Assembly (NCBI RefSeq): GCF_021739485.1
Contig: NZ_JAJFNK010000009.1
Coordinates: 1 to 64,000 of the forward strand
Direction: 5' to 3'
Length of the DNA stretch: 64,000 bases
DNA from: Alicyclobacillus tolerans
Lineage (GTDB): Bacteria; Bacillota; Bacilli; Alicyclobacillales; Alicyclobacillaceae
Position numbers and translations under genes: made by a program. The notes beneath the pieces were generated by a model. The model saw only the letters and a program-made list of their open reading frames with translations, made no database searches and was not told the origin of the DNA. This document shows positions 33,017 to 41,052 of this stretch, piece after piece; the first letter of the stretch is position 1, and each line of letters begins with the position of its first letter.

Positions 33017-33104
33017 ACCCAATCACAGCCTTCAACGGCCGCCAGCGTCGGCAACGGAACGTCCGCCTAAGTCGGGTGCGGCAACCGTCGACCGGGCGAC
33101 CCAG

Positions 33105-33137
33105 CGGCAATGACTGCTGGAATGCAGCAAGTTGCCG
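33105..33137. terminator. nested hairpin between convergent genes
   Basis: CGGCAA/TTGCCG outer and GCTG/CAGC inner arms. A second small hairpin, CCGTAG-TCGCA-CTACGG, follows at 33135-33151 and includes the aldo/keto reductase stop. It is likely a shared 3' end for the L,D-transpeptidase and reductase genes. Confidence 0.5.
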
Positions 33138-33145
33138 TAGTCGCA

Positions 33146-34120
33146 CTACGGAAGGCGATACGTTGCGAACGGCGTACTGTGCCGGAAGGGGTCGCTCATC
33201 TCATCGAGGCTGGCCAGAGACTGGGCATCGAGCGAGACGTCGATACTTTGCAGGTTCGCCTCTAACTGTTCGACGCGGGTGGCGCCGCAGATGATGGTGG
33301 ATACGGCGGGACGCTGCATCAACCAGGCCAACGATACGGCACTTGCCGAGTATCCGAGGCCTTGAGCGAGTTGTGCGACTTGTTCGCCTAACGCGATCCG
33401 CTTTTCGTCAACCAGGCGCTTGGCGAAATTTGGGTCTTTGTCAGCGCGCGATCCGCTCGGAGTCGCCCCAGACGCGTACTTCCCGGTCAAAATGCCGCCT
33501 GCCAGCGGGAAGTAGGGGATGATGCCAATCCCTTGATCCAGGCACAGCGGGACCAATTCCAACTCGACCGTGCGGTCTGCGAGCGAGTAGCAAGGCTGGA
33601 CGGAAACGTAACGGGACAGGCCCATCTGTTCACTGATGCCAAGTGCCTTCATCAGTTCCCAGGCCGCGTAGTTGGATGCTCCTATGTAGCGGACCTTTCC
33701 TGCGCGAACCATGTCGTCGAGGGTGCGCAGGGTCTCTTCCAACGGTGTGTAGGGATCAAAGGTGTGGATTTGGTACAGGTCCAAGTAGTCCGTTTTGAGG
33801 CGTTTTAGGCTGTCTTCCAACTCGCGCTGCAAGTGAAAGCGCGAAGACCCGCGTTCGTTTGGACCCTCCCCTTTCACGAGCCCAGCTTTGGTCGTCAAAA
33901 CGACTTGGTGCCGCCTTCCAACCAATGCTTCCCCGATGATGCGCTCGGATTCCGTTTTACTGTAAATGTTCGCCGTATCGATGAAATTAATGCCGGAATC
34001 GATGGCGTGGTGAACGATCCGCGTGGATGTCTCTTGATTGGCCCGAGACCCAAATGCGTTCGTGCCAAGGCCGAGTACGGACACTTTGAGTCCGCTGCGT
34101 CCGAGGTTGCGATACTCCAT
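33146..34120 (-). CDS. aldo/keto reductase
   Basis: 324-residue TIM-barrel oxidoreductase. N-terminal MEYRNLGRSGLKVSVLGLGT, FIDTANIYSKTESERIIGEA (catalytic Asp and Tyr), LTTKAG (Lys), YLDLYQIHTFDP (His) and the NADPH-binding GATRVEQLEAN complete the set. It probably reduces aldehydes or ketones with NADPH; the substrate is unknown. Its start is 2 bp from the end of the upstream aminotransferase gene, so the two form an operon. Confidence 0.88.
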   Translation of the reverse strand: MEYRNLGRSGLKVSVLGLGTNAFGSRANQETSTRIVHHAIDSGINFIDTANIYSKTESERIIGEALVGRRHQVVLTTKAGLVKGEGPNERGSSRFHLQRELEDSLKRLKTDYLDLYQIHTFDPYTPLEETLRTLDDMVRAGKVRYIGASNYAAWELMKALGISEQMGLSRYVSVQPCYSLADRTVELELVPLCLDQGIGIIPYFPLAGGILTGKYASGATPSGSRADKDPNFAKRLVDEKRIALGEQVAQLAQGLGYSASAVSLAWLMQRPAVSTIICGATRVEQLEANLQSIDVSLDAQSLASLDEMSDPFRHSTPFATYRLP

Positions 34121-34122
34121 CT

Positions 34123-35277
34123 TTACAACGCTCCTTTTCGGTTTATAAATTCACAGATTCTGCGAATCCCCTCTTCGATGTTCTCCTCGCTGTTGGCCAG
34201 AGATACCCGGACCAGTCCGGCTCCACCTTCTCCGAAGGCTTCACCCGGGGCTACGGCCACCTGGGTTTGCTGCAAAATAGATTTTGCTACGGCCATAGAG
34301 TCCGTACTGACGCTCGAAACGTCGATCATCAGGTAAAACGCCCCCTGCGGGGTATAGCGGTACAATTGGTGCTCTTTGAGGATGCCAAGGGCAATGTCGC
34401 GTCGTCGGTGGTAGGCTTGACGCATCGTTTCGACAATGGTTTGGTCCCCATTCAAAGCCGCGACCCCTGCCTTTTGCGTCAAGCTGTTGGTGCTCGAGAT
34501 GATGGGTTCCTGAAGCTTCGTGATGATGCGAGCCACCTCAGGGGGGGACACGGTGTACCCGAGACGCCAGCCGGTCATGGCGTACGCCTTGGAAAACCCG
34601 GAAATAGTGATGGTGCGTTCCGGGGCAAAACGGCCTGGGCTGACGTGCGCTTTGTCGAAAACAATGTGTTCGTAAATCTCGTCAGAAACCAGCCACAAGT
34701 CGTGTTTGTGGGCAAACTCAGCCAGACTGCGGACTAGGGCTTCGTCGAAGACGGTCCCCGTCGGGTTCCCTGGAGAGTTCACGACAAGCGCTTTTGTCCT
34801 GGGCGTGACAAGGCGCTCCAATTCATCGAGATTCGGCAGGAACGCGTTTTCAGACGCCAAGGAGTAGTGGATTGGGACGCCGTGCAAAAGGCGCACTGCC
34901 ATTTCCCCGTTGGGCCACGACAGACCGGGCATCAAAACCTCGTCGCCGGGTTCGACCAGGGCCAACATCGTGCTGAAAATTCCCTCTACCGCTCCGTGGT
35001 GGACGCAGACTTGCTGTTCCGTGACGTCCAATTGGTTGTACCGCTTCATCTTGTTGGCAATGGCGTCGCGCAGTTCCGGAATCCCAGAATTCGGAGTGTA
35101 CTTGGTGAAGCCGCTTTGCCCTGCTGCCATCGCAGCTTCGACAATGTGCTGCGGAGTCTGGAAGTTGGGTTCGCCGACCTCTAAATGAATGCACTCTTCG
35201 ACCTGCCACGCCAAATCCATGATGACGCGAACACCCTGAGGAGGGAGTGCAACGGGAATCGATGCTAAAGGCTTCAT
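34123..35277 (-). CDS. class I/II pyridoxal-phosphate aminotransferase
   Basis: 384 residues from ATG 35277 (GGGAGGA 8 nt upstream); an upstream in-frame Lys/Arg-rich extension is probably not translated. Visible motifs are LEVGEPNFQTPQHI, YTPNSGIPELRDAIA, NSPGNPTGT, SDEIYEHIVFD and the PLP-lysine SGFSKAYAMTGWRLGY. This is the aspartate-aminotransferase-like fold of family I; amino acid specificity is not determinable. It is co-transcribed with the aldo/keto reductase. Confidence 0.88.
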   Translation of the reverse strand: MKPLASIPVALPPQGVRVIMDLAWQVEECIHLEVGEPNFQTPQHIVEAAMAAGQSGFTKYTPNSGIPELRDAIANKMKRYNQLDVTEQQVCVHHGAVEGIFSTMLALVEPGDEVLMPGLSWPNGEMAVRLLHGVPIHYSLASENAFLPNLDELERLVTPRTKALVVNSPGNPTGTVFDEALVRSLAEFAHKHDLWLVSDEIYEHIVFDKAHVSPGRFAPERTITISGFSKAYAMTGWRLGYTVSPPEVARIITKLQEPIISSTNSLTQKAGVAALNGDQTIVETMRQAYHRRRDIALGILKEHQLYRYTPQGAFYLMIDVSSVSTDSMAVAKSILQQTQVAVAPGEAFGEGGAGLVRVSLANSEENIEEGIRRICEFINRKGAL

Positions 35278-35537
35278 GCTCGTGTTCCTCCCACAAACTT
35301 TTCTCTGTTTTCGTTGTTTTTTTGGACTCTTTTGGTTACTCATTTCGGTGCTTTCCTTGCAATTCCTTTTACACTGAGATTTTCGCTATACTCAGGGAAG
35401 ATGAGTCTGGGTGGTTCCTTCGAGTTCGATGGTTGAACGACTGCAATCGCGGTTGCCTATTGCGGTGTATGTCTATTTTATCCAAACTGTGCCGCGTCCA
35501 CCAGATGCAAGGCTTATGCCTGTGCTGAAACCAGGAG

Positions 35538-36575
35538 GTGAGAACACTGAACACCGCGGCGCGACAACCCAAAGCGGTGAGAAGAGGACGATTTGCTCCG
35601 ACTCCAAGCGGAGAATTGCACGTCGGCAATGCCCTCACTGCCCTCCTGGCATGGCTTCAAATGCGCAGTGTGGGTGGTGAGTTCGTGCTGCGCATTGAAG
35701 ACGTGGACACGGCGCGATCGCGTTCGCAGTACACCTCCCAAATCCTCTTTGACTTGCGCTGGCTTGGACTGGACTGGGATGAAGGACCCGATTTCGGTGG
35801 AGCGTACGGCCCGTATGAGCAATCCAAGCGGAGGGAGCTGTACGAGGAGGCGTTGGCGGTTCTTAAGCGCCGCGGATTCTTATACCCGTGTTTTTGCAGC
35901 CGGTCGCAGCTTCAAAAAGTTGCCCAGGCACCGCACGGACTTTCTGCGGAAGGGCCGGTTTATCCGGGAACGTGCCGCACTCTTTCGCCGGAACAACGAC
36001 GGCGGCGGGCGAAGCAAAAGACACCTTCGCTGCGTTTCGCGATGACCAACACGGGCGGGACACCGCGTGCAGTCGAGGAGTTTGCAGTCGAGGAGTTTGT
36101 GGACCTTGCAGCGGGACCGCAGGCGTTTGCCGTGGATGCAGGAGGCGACTTTGTCGTCAAACGGGCCGATGGGCTGGTCAGTTACCAACTCGCAGTCGTG
36201 GTTGACGATGCCGCGATGGGCATTACAGATGTACTGCGCGGTATCGACCTGCTCGATTCGACCCCGCGGCAAATGGCCTTGTTTCGGGCGCTTGGGTGGA
36301 GAGTCCCCCAGTTTGCGCACGTCCCGCTGCTTCTCGGACCGGGTGGCAAGAGGCTTGCAAAGCGAAACTGTGCACTGTCTCTTGCGAGCCTGCGCCAGTC
36401 TGGGGTGCAGTCGGAACGAGTCATAGGCGAATTGGCACACCTCGCGGGACTCATTCCCTCGCCTGAACCGGTCAAACCTCGGGATTTGATGGCCGGATTC
36501 GACCTGAGTCAGGTTCCCCGCCATCCGCTGACCTTGCCGACGGAGTTTTTGGGCACATGGCGTTGGGTGAATTAG
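35538..36575 (+). CDS. gluQ: GluQ glutamyl-Q tRNA(Asp) synthetase
   Basis: About 342-345 residues. The class I aaRS catalytic core has the HIGH-like HVGN in RFAPTPSGELHVGNALTAL, LRIEDVDTARSR, a Cys-containing YPCFCSR zinc region and the KMSKS-like GKRLAKRN. There is no C-terminal anticodon-binding domain, which distinguishes GluQ from GltX. It glutamylates queuosine in tRNA(Asp). GTG 35538 lies inside the AGGAGGTG ribosome binding site; the in-frame CTG at 35547 has ideal spacing and may be the true start. A 15-bp tandem duplication gives VEEFAVEEF near the middle. Confidence 0.88.
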   Translation: MRTLNTAARQPKAVRRGRFAPTPSGELHVGNALTALLAWLQMRSVGGEFVLRIEDVDTARSRSQYTSQILFDLRWLGLDWDEGPDFGGAYGPYEQSKRRELYEEALAVLKRRGFLYPCFCSRSQLQKVAQAPHGLSAEGPVYPGTCRTLSPEQRRRRAKQKTPSLRFAMTNTGGTPRAVEEFAVEEFVDLAAGPQAFAVDAGGDFVVKRADGLVSYQLAVVVDDAAMGITDVLRGIDLLDSTPRQMALFRALGWRVPQFAHVPLLLGPGGKRLAKRNCALSLASLRQSGVQSERVIGELAHLAGLIPSPEPVKPRDLMAGFDLSQVPRHPLTLPTEFLGTWRWVN

Positions 36576-38011
36576 GAGAGGGCTTGCCCCAGGCAGGCGA
36601 CGAGATCGCACAACACTAAAAAGGCCAACGCATAACCAGCCGTCCAGCGCATGATGACTGCGGGACGCTCTCCTGAGACCGTTCCTGCGACCGTCAGCGT
36701 CGCCATGAAGGGGCTGAGGATAAAGGTGGAGACTCCGCCGCCAAGGAGGCCGACCGACAGCCACAATCGGGCAAGGTGGAGCAAGGACGGGTGAAAAACG
36801 CCGCTCAATAAGGCGATGCTGACCACCGGATGGAGTCCCATTAAGGCAAGGAGAACAATCAACCAGGGGATGAAAGCCAAAAAGGCAACAGGGCCGACCG
36901 CATGAGAGACGACGAGAAGGCCGCGATCGAGTGCGTGCGTATACCCCGAACGGGCTAAAGCGGTCACGAAAAATCCGGCGCCTGTGAACACGGAAAACGT
37001 GGTGCTCAAGTTTTCGACAGCCGTGCGATACCCTGTCATGCTGCGGAAAAACGCTGTGCGTTTTCCGATGAGGGCACTCCATAAAAGCGAAAACGGGAAT
37101 GCCAAAAGCGCAATGACCGCGCCGATGGGCCAGTCAAATACGGCCTGAAGTGTAAACATGCAGACCACAAAAATGGCGATACCCATGCCAATCTCCCAAA
37201 GTCTCCCGCCGCGCGCGTGTGACGGCGATTGTGAATCCGCTTGCAGTGCGAACGGGGCCGATTTGTCGAGAGCAGCAGCATGTGTGGCCTCATGTGTGGC
37301 CGCGTGTGTGGCGGGATGCGGACGCCACCAGAGGTTGCTCAACCCAATTCCCAAGAGGCTCAATCCAAACGATACCGGGAACATGGTGGCCCAGTGAATT
37401 TTCGTTTCCGAGACGACGGCTGCCAGGACCGCCGCAACAGGACTCCACAACAGCGGCATCGTGTATCCAGACACGATGCTGGGAATCAAGAAACGATTCG
37501 AGTCTTCCTGCCCAAACCGCTCTCCCATCCGCGAAACAATCGAATACATCATGGGAATGGCGCCGATGTTCACCAGAATGGAGAGTAAGTAGGAAACTGC
37601 ACTGACAATCCACTGAAAACGCCGCGGAGTGAGTGGACGCCCGGTTAAGAGGCGTTCGACGGCGTCCCGGTAATTGCCGGATTGCAAAGGGAGCGCGAGC
37701 AACGGGACCGCTGTAAACAAGCTGAGCAGATTCAGCATGCTTCCAAAGGACTGGACCATGGTCATTCCACTGTCGTGATGCAAGATGAGCAAAGCGAATC
37801 CACCGATGAGGAAAGAAGACGTCAAAATTTTACCTGTTTTTGAAGCATCCGGCCATGCAAACGCGAGGCTCGCTATGGAAAGCCACGGCAGCACAGCTTT
37901 TAACCATGGGTTGGAAAGCACTACAGCCAAAACGAAGAAGACAACCGCTGCCATGAATACCCACGCGCGCGACCGTTGCATCCCTTGACGCAATCGATAA
38001 ATTCCGTTCAT
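36572..38011 (-). CDS. polytopic membrane transporter, family not identified
   Basis: 479 residues from ATG 38011 with 11-12 hydrophobic helices split by a cytosolic loop near residue 250. The pattern (long TM helices, GAIPMMYSIVSRMGERFGQE, GYTMPLLWSPVAAVLAAV) recalls ion-transporter-superfamily or TRAP/DctM-like permeases, but no signature is decisive. The loop contains PATHAATHEATHAA, a His/Thr/Ala-rich stretch built from an imperfect 12-bp tandem repeat (37279-37314). The 3' end overlaps the convergent gluQ by 4 bp. Confidence 0.65.
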   Translation of the reverse strand: MNGIYRLRQGMQRSRAWVFMAAVVFFVLAVVLSNPWLKAVLPWLSIASLAFAWPDASKTGKILTSSFLIGGFALLILHHDSGMTMVQSFGSMLNLLSLFTAVPLLALPLQSGNYRDAVERLLTGRPLTPRRFQWIVSAVSYLLSILVNIGAIPMMYSIVSRMGERFGQEDSNRFLIPSIVSGYTMPLLWSPVAAVLAAVVSETKIHWATMFPVSFGLSLLGIGLSNLWWRPHPATHAATHEATHAAALDKSAPFALQADSQSPSHARGGRLWEIGMGIAIFVVCMFTLQAVFDWPIGAVIALLAFPFSLLWSALIGKRTAFFRSMTGYRTAVENLSTTFSVFTGAGFFVTALARSGYTHALDRGLLVVSHAVGPVAFLAFIPWLIVLLALMGLHPVVSIALLSGVFHPSLLHLARLWLSVGLLGGGVSTFILSPFMATLTVAGTVSGERPAVIMRWTAGYALAFLVLCDLVACLGQALS

Positions 38012-38311
38012 CTGCGTTGTTACACTCCATCTCGCCGTCGTAAACCTGCTAGAGAGCAAAGTTTCGAGTTCCTATGAGTTTCCAATCACTAGCATGGCAC
38101 AAACAGGACTGGTTTTGTCAAGGGGAGCCCCTTTGCGACTTACGGGTTCAACCGGGGGTGGGGGCTGCCGCTGGGGTTGTACCCAGGGTCGCACCCGGGC
38201 ACGGCGCACCGTCTGTTCCTTCGCGGTGTTAAGCTCGCGATCGCGTCCGTTGCACTCGCTTTGCGGTATGATGAAAGGGACTGAGACTGCATTGGTAAAG
38301 GAGACTTCATC
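38012..38311. other. G-rich intergenic region
   Basis: 300 bp without a gene. It contains a small perfect hairpin AAGGGG-AG-CCCCTT near 38120 and a G-rich tract (38152-38187, runs of 5, 5, 4 and 3 Gs). A TATGAT box near 38272 could be the -10 for the dehydratase gene, but no convincing -35 was found. Confidence 0.4.
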
Positions 38312-39298
38312 ATGCCCATTTCGCATGAACCGGTGACTTTGGCTCACATCCAGCAAGCGTCAAAACGGATTGGCGATCGCGTTGTGACCACCCCTCTTCT
38401 CTACGCCCCGCGCCTGTCTGAACTTTGCCAGAGAGAGGTCTACTTAAAATGCGAAAACCTGCAGCGGACCGGAGCCTTTAAACTGCGCGGTGCCCTGAAC
38501 AAGGTTCTGTCCATCGCCGAGCATGGGGGTGCAATGACAGGCGTCATTACCGCTTCGTCCGGCAACCACGGCCAGGCAGTGGCTTATGCGGCTGCTTTGG
38601 TAGGGTTGCCGTGTACGGTTGTCGTGCCGGAAAACGTCCTTGCCATTAAAGAGCAAGCGATTTTGGGCTACGGCGCACAGGTCATCCGGTGCGGAACCAC
38701 GTCGTCCGAGCGCATTGAGCTGGCTGAACGGATTGCGGCGGAAAAAAACTTAAAGTTTGTACCTCCGTACGATGACCCTTTCATTGTGGCCGGGCAAGGG
38801 ACGGTGGGGCTGGAGATTGCTGAGCAACTGCCGGATGCGGCCGCAGTGATTGTACCTGTGGGCGGCGGGGGGCTTCTGTCCGGTGTAGCCACCGCGATCA
38901 AAAGCTTACTGCCAAACGCCGCCGTCTACGGCGCAGAACCGGCGCTTGCGAACGACACCTACCTGTCGCGCCAACAGGGCAGGCCCGTCGACATCGGGGC
39001 GACCAGTACTATCGCCGACGGGTTGCGAACCAGCCATCCGGGCGAGTTTACGTTTCCAATTGTGCAAAAGTATGTGGATGACATTGTGTTGGTCAGCGAA
39101 GAGGAAATCAAGGCCGCGCTGACGACGCTGTTGGAGACCAGCAAGCTTCTCGTAGAGCCGTCCGGGTGCACCAGCGCCGCAGCTGCACTGAAACTCCCTG
39201 AATTGAAACCCAATGAGGATAAAGGACCGGTGGTGTGCGTTTTAAGCGGGGGAAACGTGGAACTGAGTACGGTTGCTGAACTGATCTTAGGTCGTTAG
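38312..39298 (+). CDS. threonine ammonia-lyase / serine-threonine dehydratase
   Basis: 328-residue fold-type II PLP enzyme. N-terminal RIGDRVVTTPLLYAPRLSEL, PLP-lysine K57 in NLQRTGAFKLRGA, the ASSGNHGQAVAYAA phosphate-binding loop, GQGTVGLEI and the VPVGGGGLLSG glycine loop are present. There is no ACT regulatory domain, so it resembles the catabolic TdcB type or a serine racemase relative rather than biosynthetic IlvA. It yields 2-oxobutyrate or pyruvate plus ammonia. Confidence 0.88.
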   Translation: MPISHEPVTLAHIQQASKRIGDRVVTTPLLYAPRLSELCQREVYLKCENLQRTGAFKLRGALNKVLSIAEHGGAMTGVITASSGNHGQAVAYAAALVGLPCTVVVPENVLAIKEQAILGYGAQVIRCGTTSSERIELAERIAAEKNLKFVPPYDDPFIVAGQGTVGLEIAEQLPDAAAVIVPVGGGGLLSGVATAIKSLLPNAAVYGAEPALANDTYLSRQQGRPVDIGATSTIADGLRTSHPGEFTFPIVQKYVDDIVLVSEEEIKAALTTLLETSKLLVEPSGCTSAAAALKLPELKPNEDKGPVVCVLSGGNVELSTVAELILGR

Positions 39299-39373
39299 GT
39301 CGCTGAACCCGCCTGCAAGGATACGATGCGGCCCGGGGCCAATCCCCTAGGTCCTGCTGTTTGCAAGTTTGCG

Positions 39374-39435
39374 AGCGATGCCAGAGCGTGTACAGGCAAG
39401 AGCAATGTTGCTTTCACTTGTACACTGGCATCGCT
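39374..39435. repeat. 62-bp imperfect palindrome
   Basis: AGCGATGCCA..GTGTACA (39374-39394) pairs with TGTACACTGGCATCGCT (39419-39435), and the centre contains AGCAA-TG-TTGCT. It lies between convergent genes and lacks a T-tract. It may act as a shared 3'-end structure, or be a mobile palindromic repeat if copies exist elsewhere. Confidence 0.6.
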
Positions 39436-39490
39436 TCTGACTCGCTTTGTTGTGGCCAATTACACATACGGCTCGTTTACCGCCGGTTGC

Positions 39491-40741
39491 TTACCGGTCT
39501 TGGATTTGATCGAGCCGGATGGCGCGCTTGTGAATCGTGTGATGCCATTTCCGATTCCCTTGCGTGAAGTATGCCTGTAAAGTCACTGGTCCCCACGTCC
39601 AGAGGAAAATTGGAACGAGAATCAGCCCGACATATGCCCTCCAATTCGTCCGCTCCAATAAAAGTGCCAAAGGCATTTCCAAAAACAGAATCGCCGAAAT
39701 CCACATCCAGACAGAGGCTGGGATGATTTGGTGGACATGCAGTGAGACCATCGCATCAAAAAATGGAAGATTAAATATGAACAGCATAATTGACATGGCA
39801 AAGATGGTGAGGGCTCTCATTGGCTGAAACAGGTAAACCGCCAGGTCGAATTTTATGAAGCGGCGCTCCTTAATACTGTCCCTGACTAATGAAACCAGGT
39901 ACCTCTTCGCACAGTTGAAGTGACCCTGCTGCCAGCGCAGACGTTGGTGAAACGATGCCATGAACGTCACGGGTTTTTCGTCGTAGACCTTCGCGTCGTG
40001 TGCCCAGACGGGAATGATGTCGTGCTCCACACAGCGCACTCCAAACTCCAAGTCTTCCGTGAGCCCTGTGGCTGTCCAACCCATCTCTTGCAAAAGCGGA
40101 TAGTCGATGCACAGGCCTGTACCGCCGAGGGCACAGGGGAGTCCCAGGCGGCTCCGTGCGTGTTGCCACATGCGGTTATCGTACCAATAGGAGATGGCTA
40201 AAGATACGCTGACCCAGGTGTCAAATGGGTTCTTAACGCCAAGATATCCCTGAATAACTTTGTGACCAGAGCACAGTTTTTCATTCATGATGCTAAGAAA
40301 GTCGGGGTGTACAAGGTTATCCGCATCAAACATGACGAGTGCGTCGTAGGAACTGCCGTATTCTTTCAGTTTCTCGATCATCCATTTGATGGCATAGCCT
40401 TTCCCGACATTTTTGTGGTCGGTTCGTTCATGGACAATGGCCCCGTGCCTGCGGCCCACGTCTGCCGTGTGATCGGTGCAGTTGTCCGCAATCAAGTGAA
40501 TGTCAAACAACGTATCCGGATAATGCAGCGATTTTAAACTGTCGATGAGCGGACCCACCACTCGTTCTTCATTATGAGCGGGAATCACGACCGCAAACCG
40601 TTTTTCAGGCTTACGGGTAATCGGTTCTTTACGGTGGCGAATCCCAAAAATGGAAATCGCAAACTGATAGAGGGCAATCAGTAATGTAAGTATCTGAACG
40701 ACTGAATAAACGACATCGAAAAGACCGTTTATCAGGAACAT
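39491..40741 (-). CDS. membrane-bound family 2 glycosyltransferase
   Basis: 416 residues. An N-terminal TM helix precedes a GT-A domain with FAVVIPAHNEERVVGPLIDS, ALVMFDADNLVHPDF (DxD), TEDLEFG (general base region) and the processive-type QRLRWQQGH. Three or four C-terminal TM helices follow. This matches cellulose synthase/IcaA-like enzymes that polymerise sugars across the membrane. Last gene of an operon with an O-antigen-ligase-like protein, so exopolysaccharide or wall-polymer synthesis is likely; the sugar is unknown. GAAGG precedes the ATG. Confidence 0.88.
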   Translation of the reverse strand: MFLINGLFDVVYSVVQILTLLIALYQFAISIFGIRHRKEPITRKPEKRFAVVIPAHNEERVVGPLIDSLKSLHYPDTLFDIHLIADNCTDHTADVGRRHGAIVHERTDHKNVGKGYAIKWMIEKLKEYGSSYDALVMFDADNLVHPDFLSIMNEKLCSGHKVIQGYLGVKNPFDTWVSVSLAISYWYDNRMWQHARSRLGLPCALGGTGLCIDYPLLQEMGWTATGLTEDLEFGVRCVEHDIIPVWAHDAKVYDEKPVTFMASFHQRLRWQQGHFNCAKRYLVSLVRDSIKERRFIKFDLAVYLFQPMRALTIFAMSIMLFIFNLPFFDAMVSLHVHQIIPASVWMWISAILFLEMPLALLLERTNWRAYVGLILVPIFLWTWGPVTLQAYFTQGNRKWHHTIHKRAIRLDQIQDR

Positions 40742-40906
40742 ACATAACCTTCTTTCCTAGGTCCTTTTTCGGTGCAACTACAGGATGTCAGCTACGGTCA
40801 GGACTCAAGTGGCTATTACAGATTAAAGTGTACGGGCTCGTATTTCACGCACAACCTCTATTATAATCCAAGTAAAGCAGATACCCTTCCAATCATTTAT
40901 TAAAAA

Positions 40907-41008
40907 TTATTTATGAATTCGTGTCGTCCAAACTGCAATAGCACTTGCCGCGACCAGGCACAGCAAAATCGAGCCCACTGAATTTAAAAGACTGACGAAA
41001 TCTTTCAC
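40907..41008 (-). CDS. 33-residue transmembrane peptide
   Basis: A GTG-started ORF (M)KDFVSLLNSVGSILLCLV continuing to WTTRIHK: one hydrophobic helix and a basic C-terminus. It lies between the O-antigen-ligase-like gene and the glycosyltransferase on the same strand. The ribosome binding site (AAGAAGTG) is weak, and the ORF could extend further upstream. It might be a small regulatory subunit of the neighbouring membrane enzymes; this is inference from position only. Confidence 0.4.
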   Translation of the reverse strand: MKDFVSLLNSVGSILLCLVAASAIAVWTTRIHK

Positions 41009-41052
41009 CGTGAACACTTCTTTCGTGCGCGTGTTATTTCCTTTTCCCGCAG

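Noticed and set aside
38152-38187. G-quadruplex
   Set aside because: Four G-runs exist, but two loops are 8-9 nt, so stability is doubtful; the sequence alone does not support a function.
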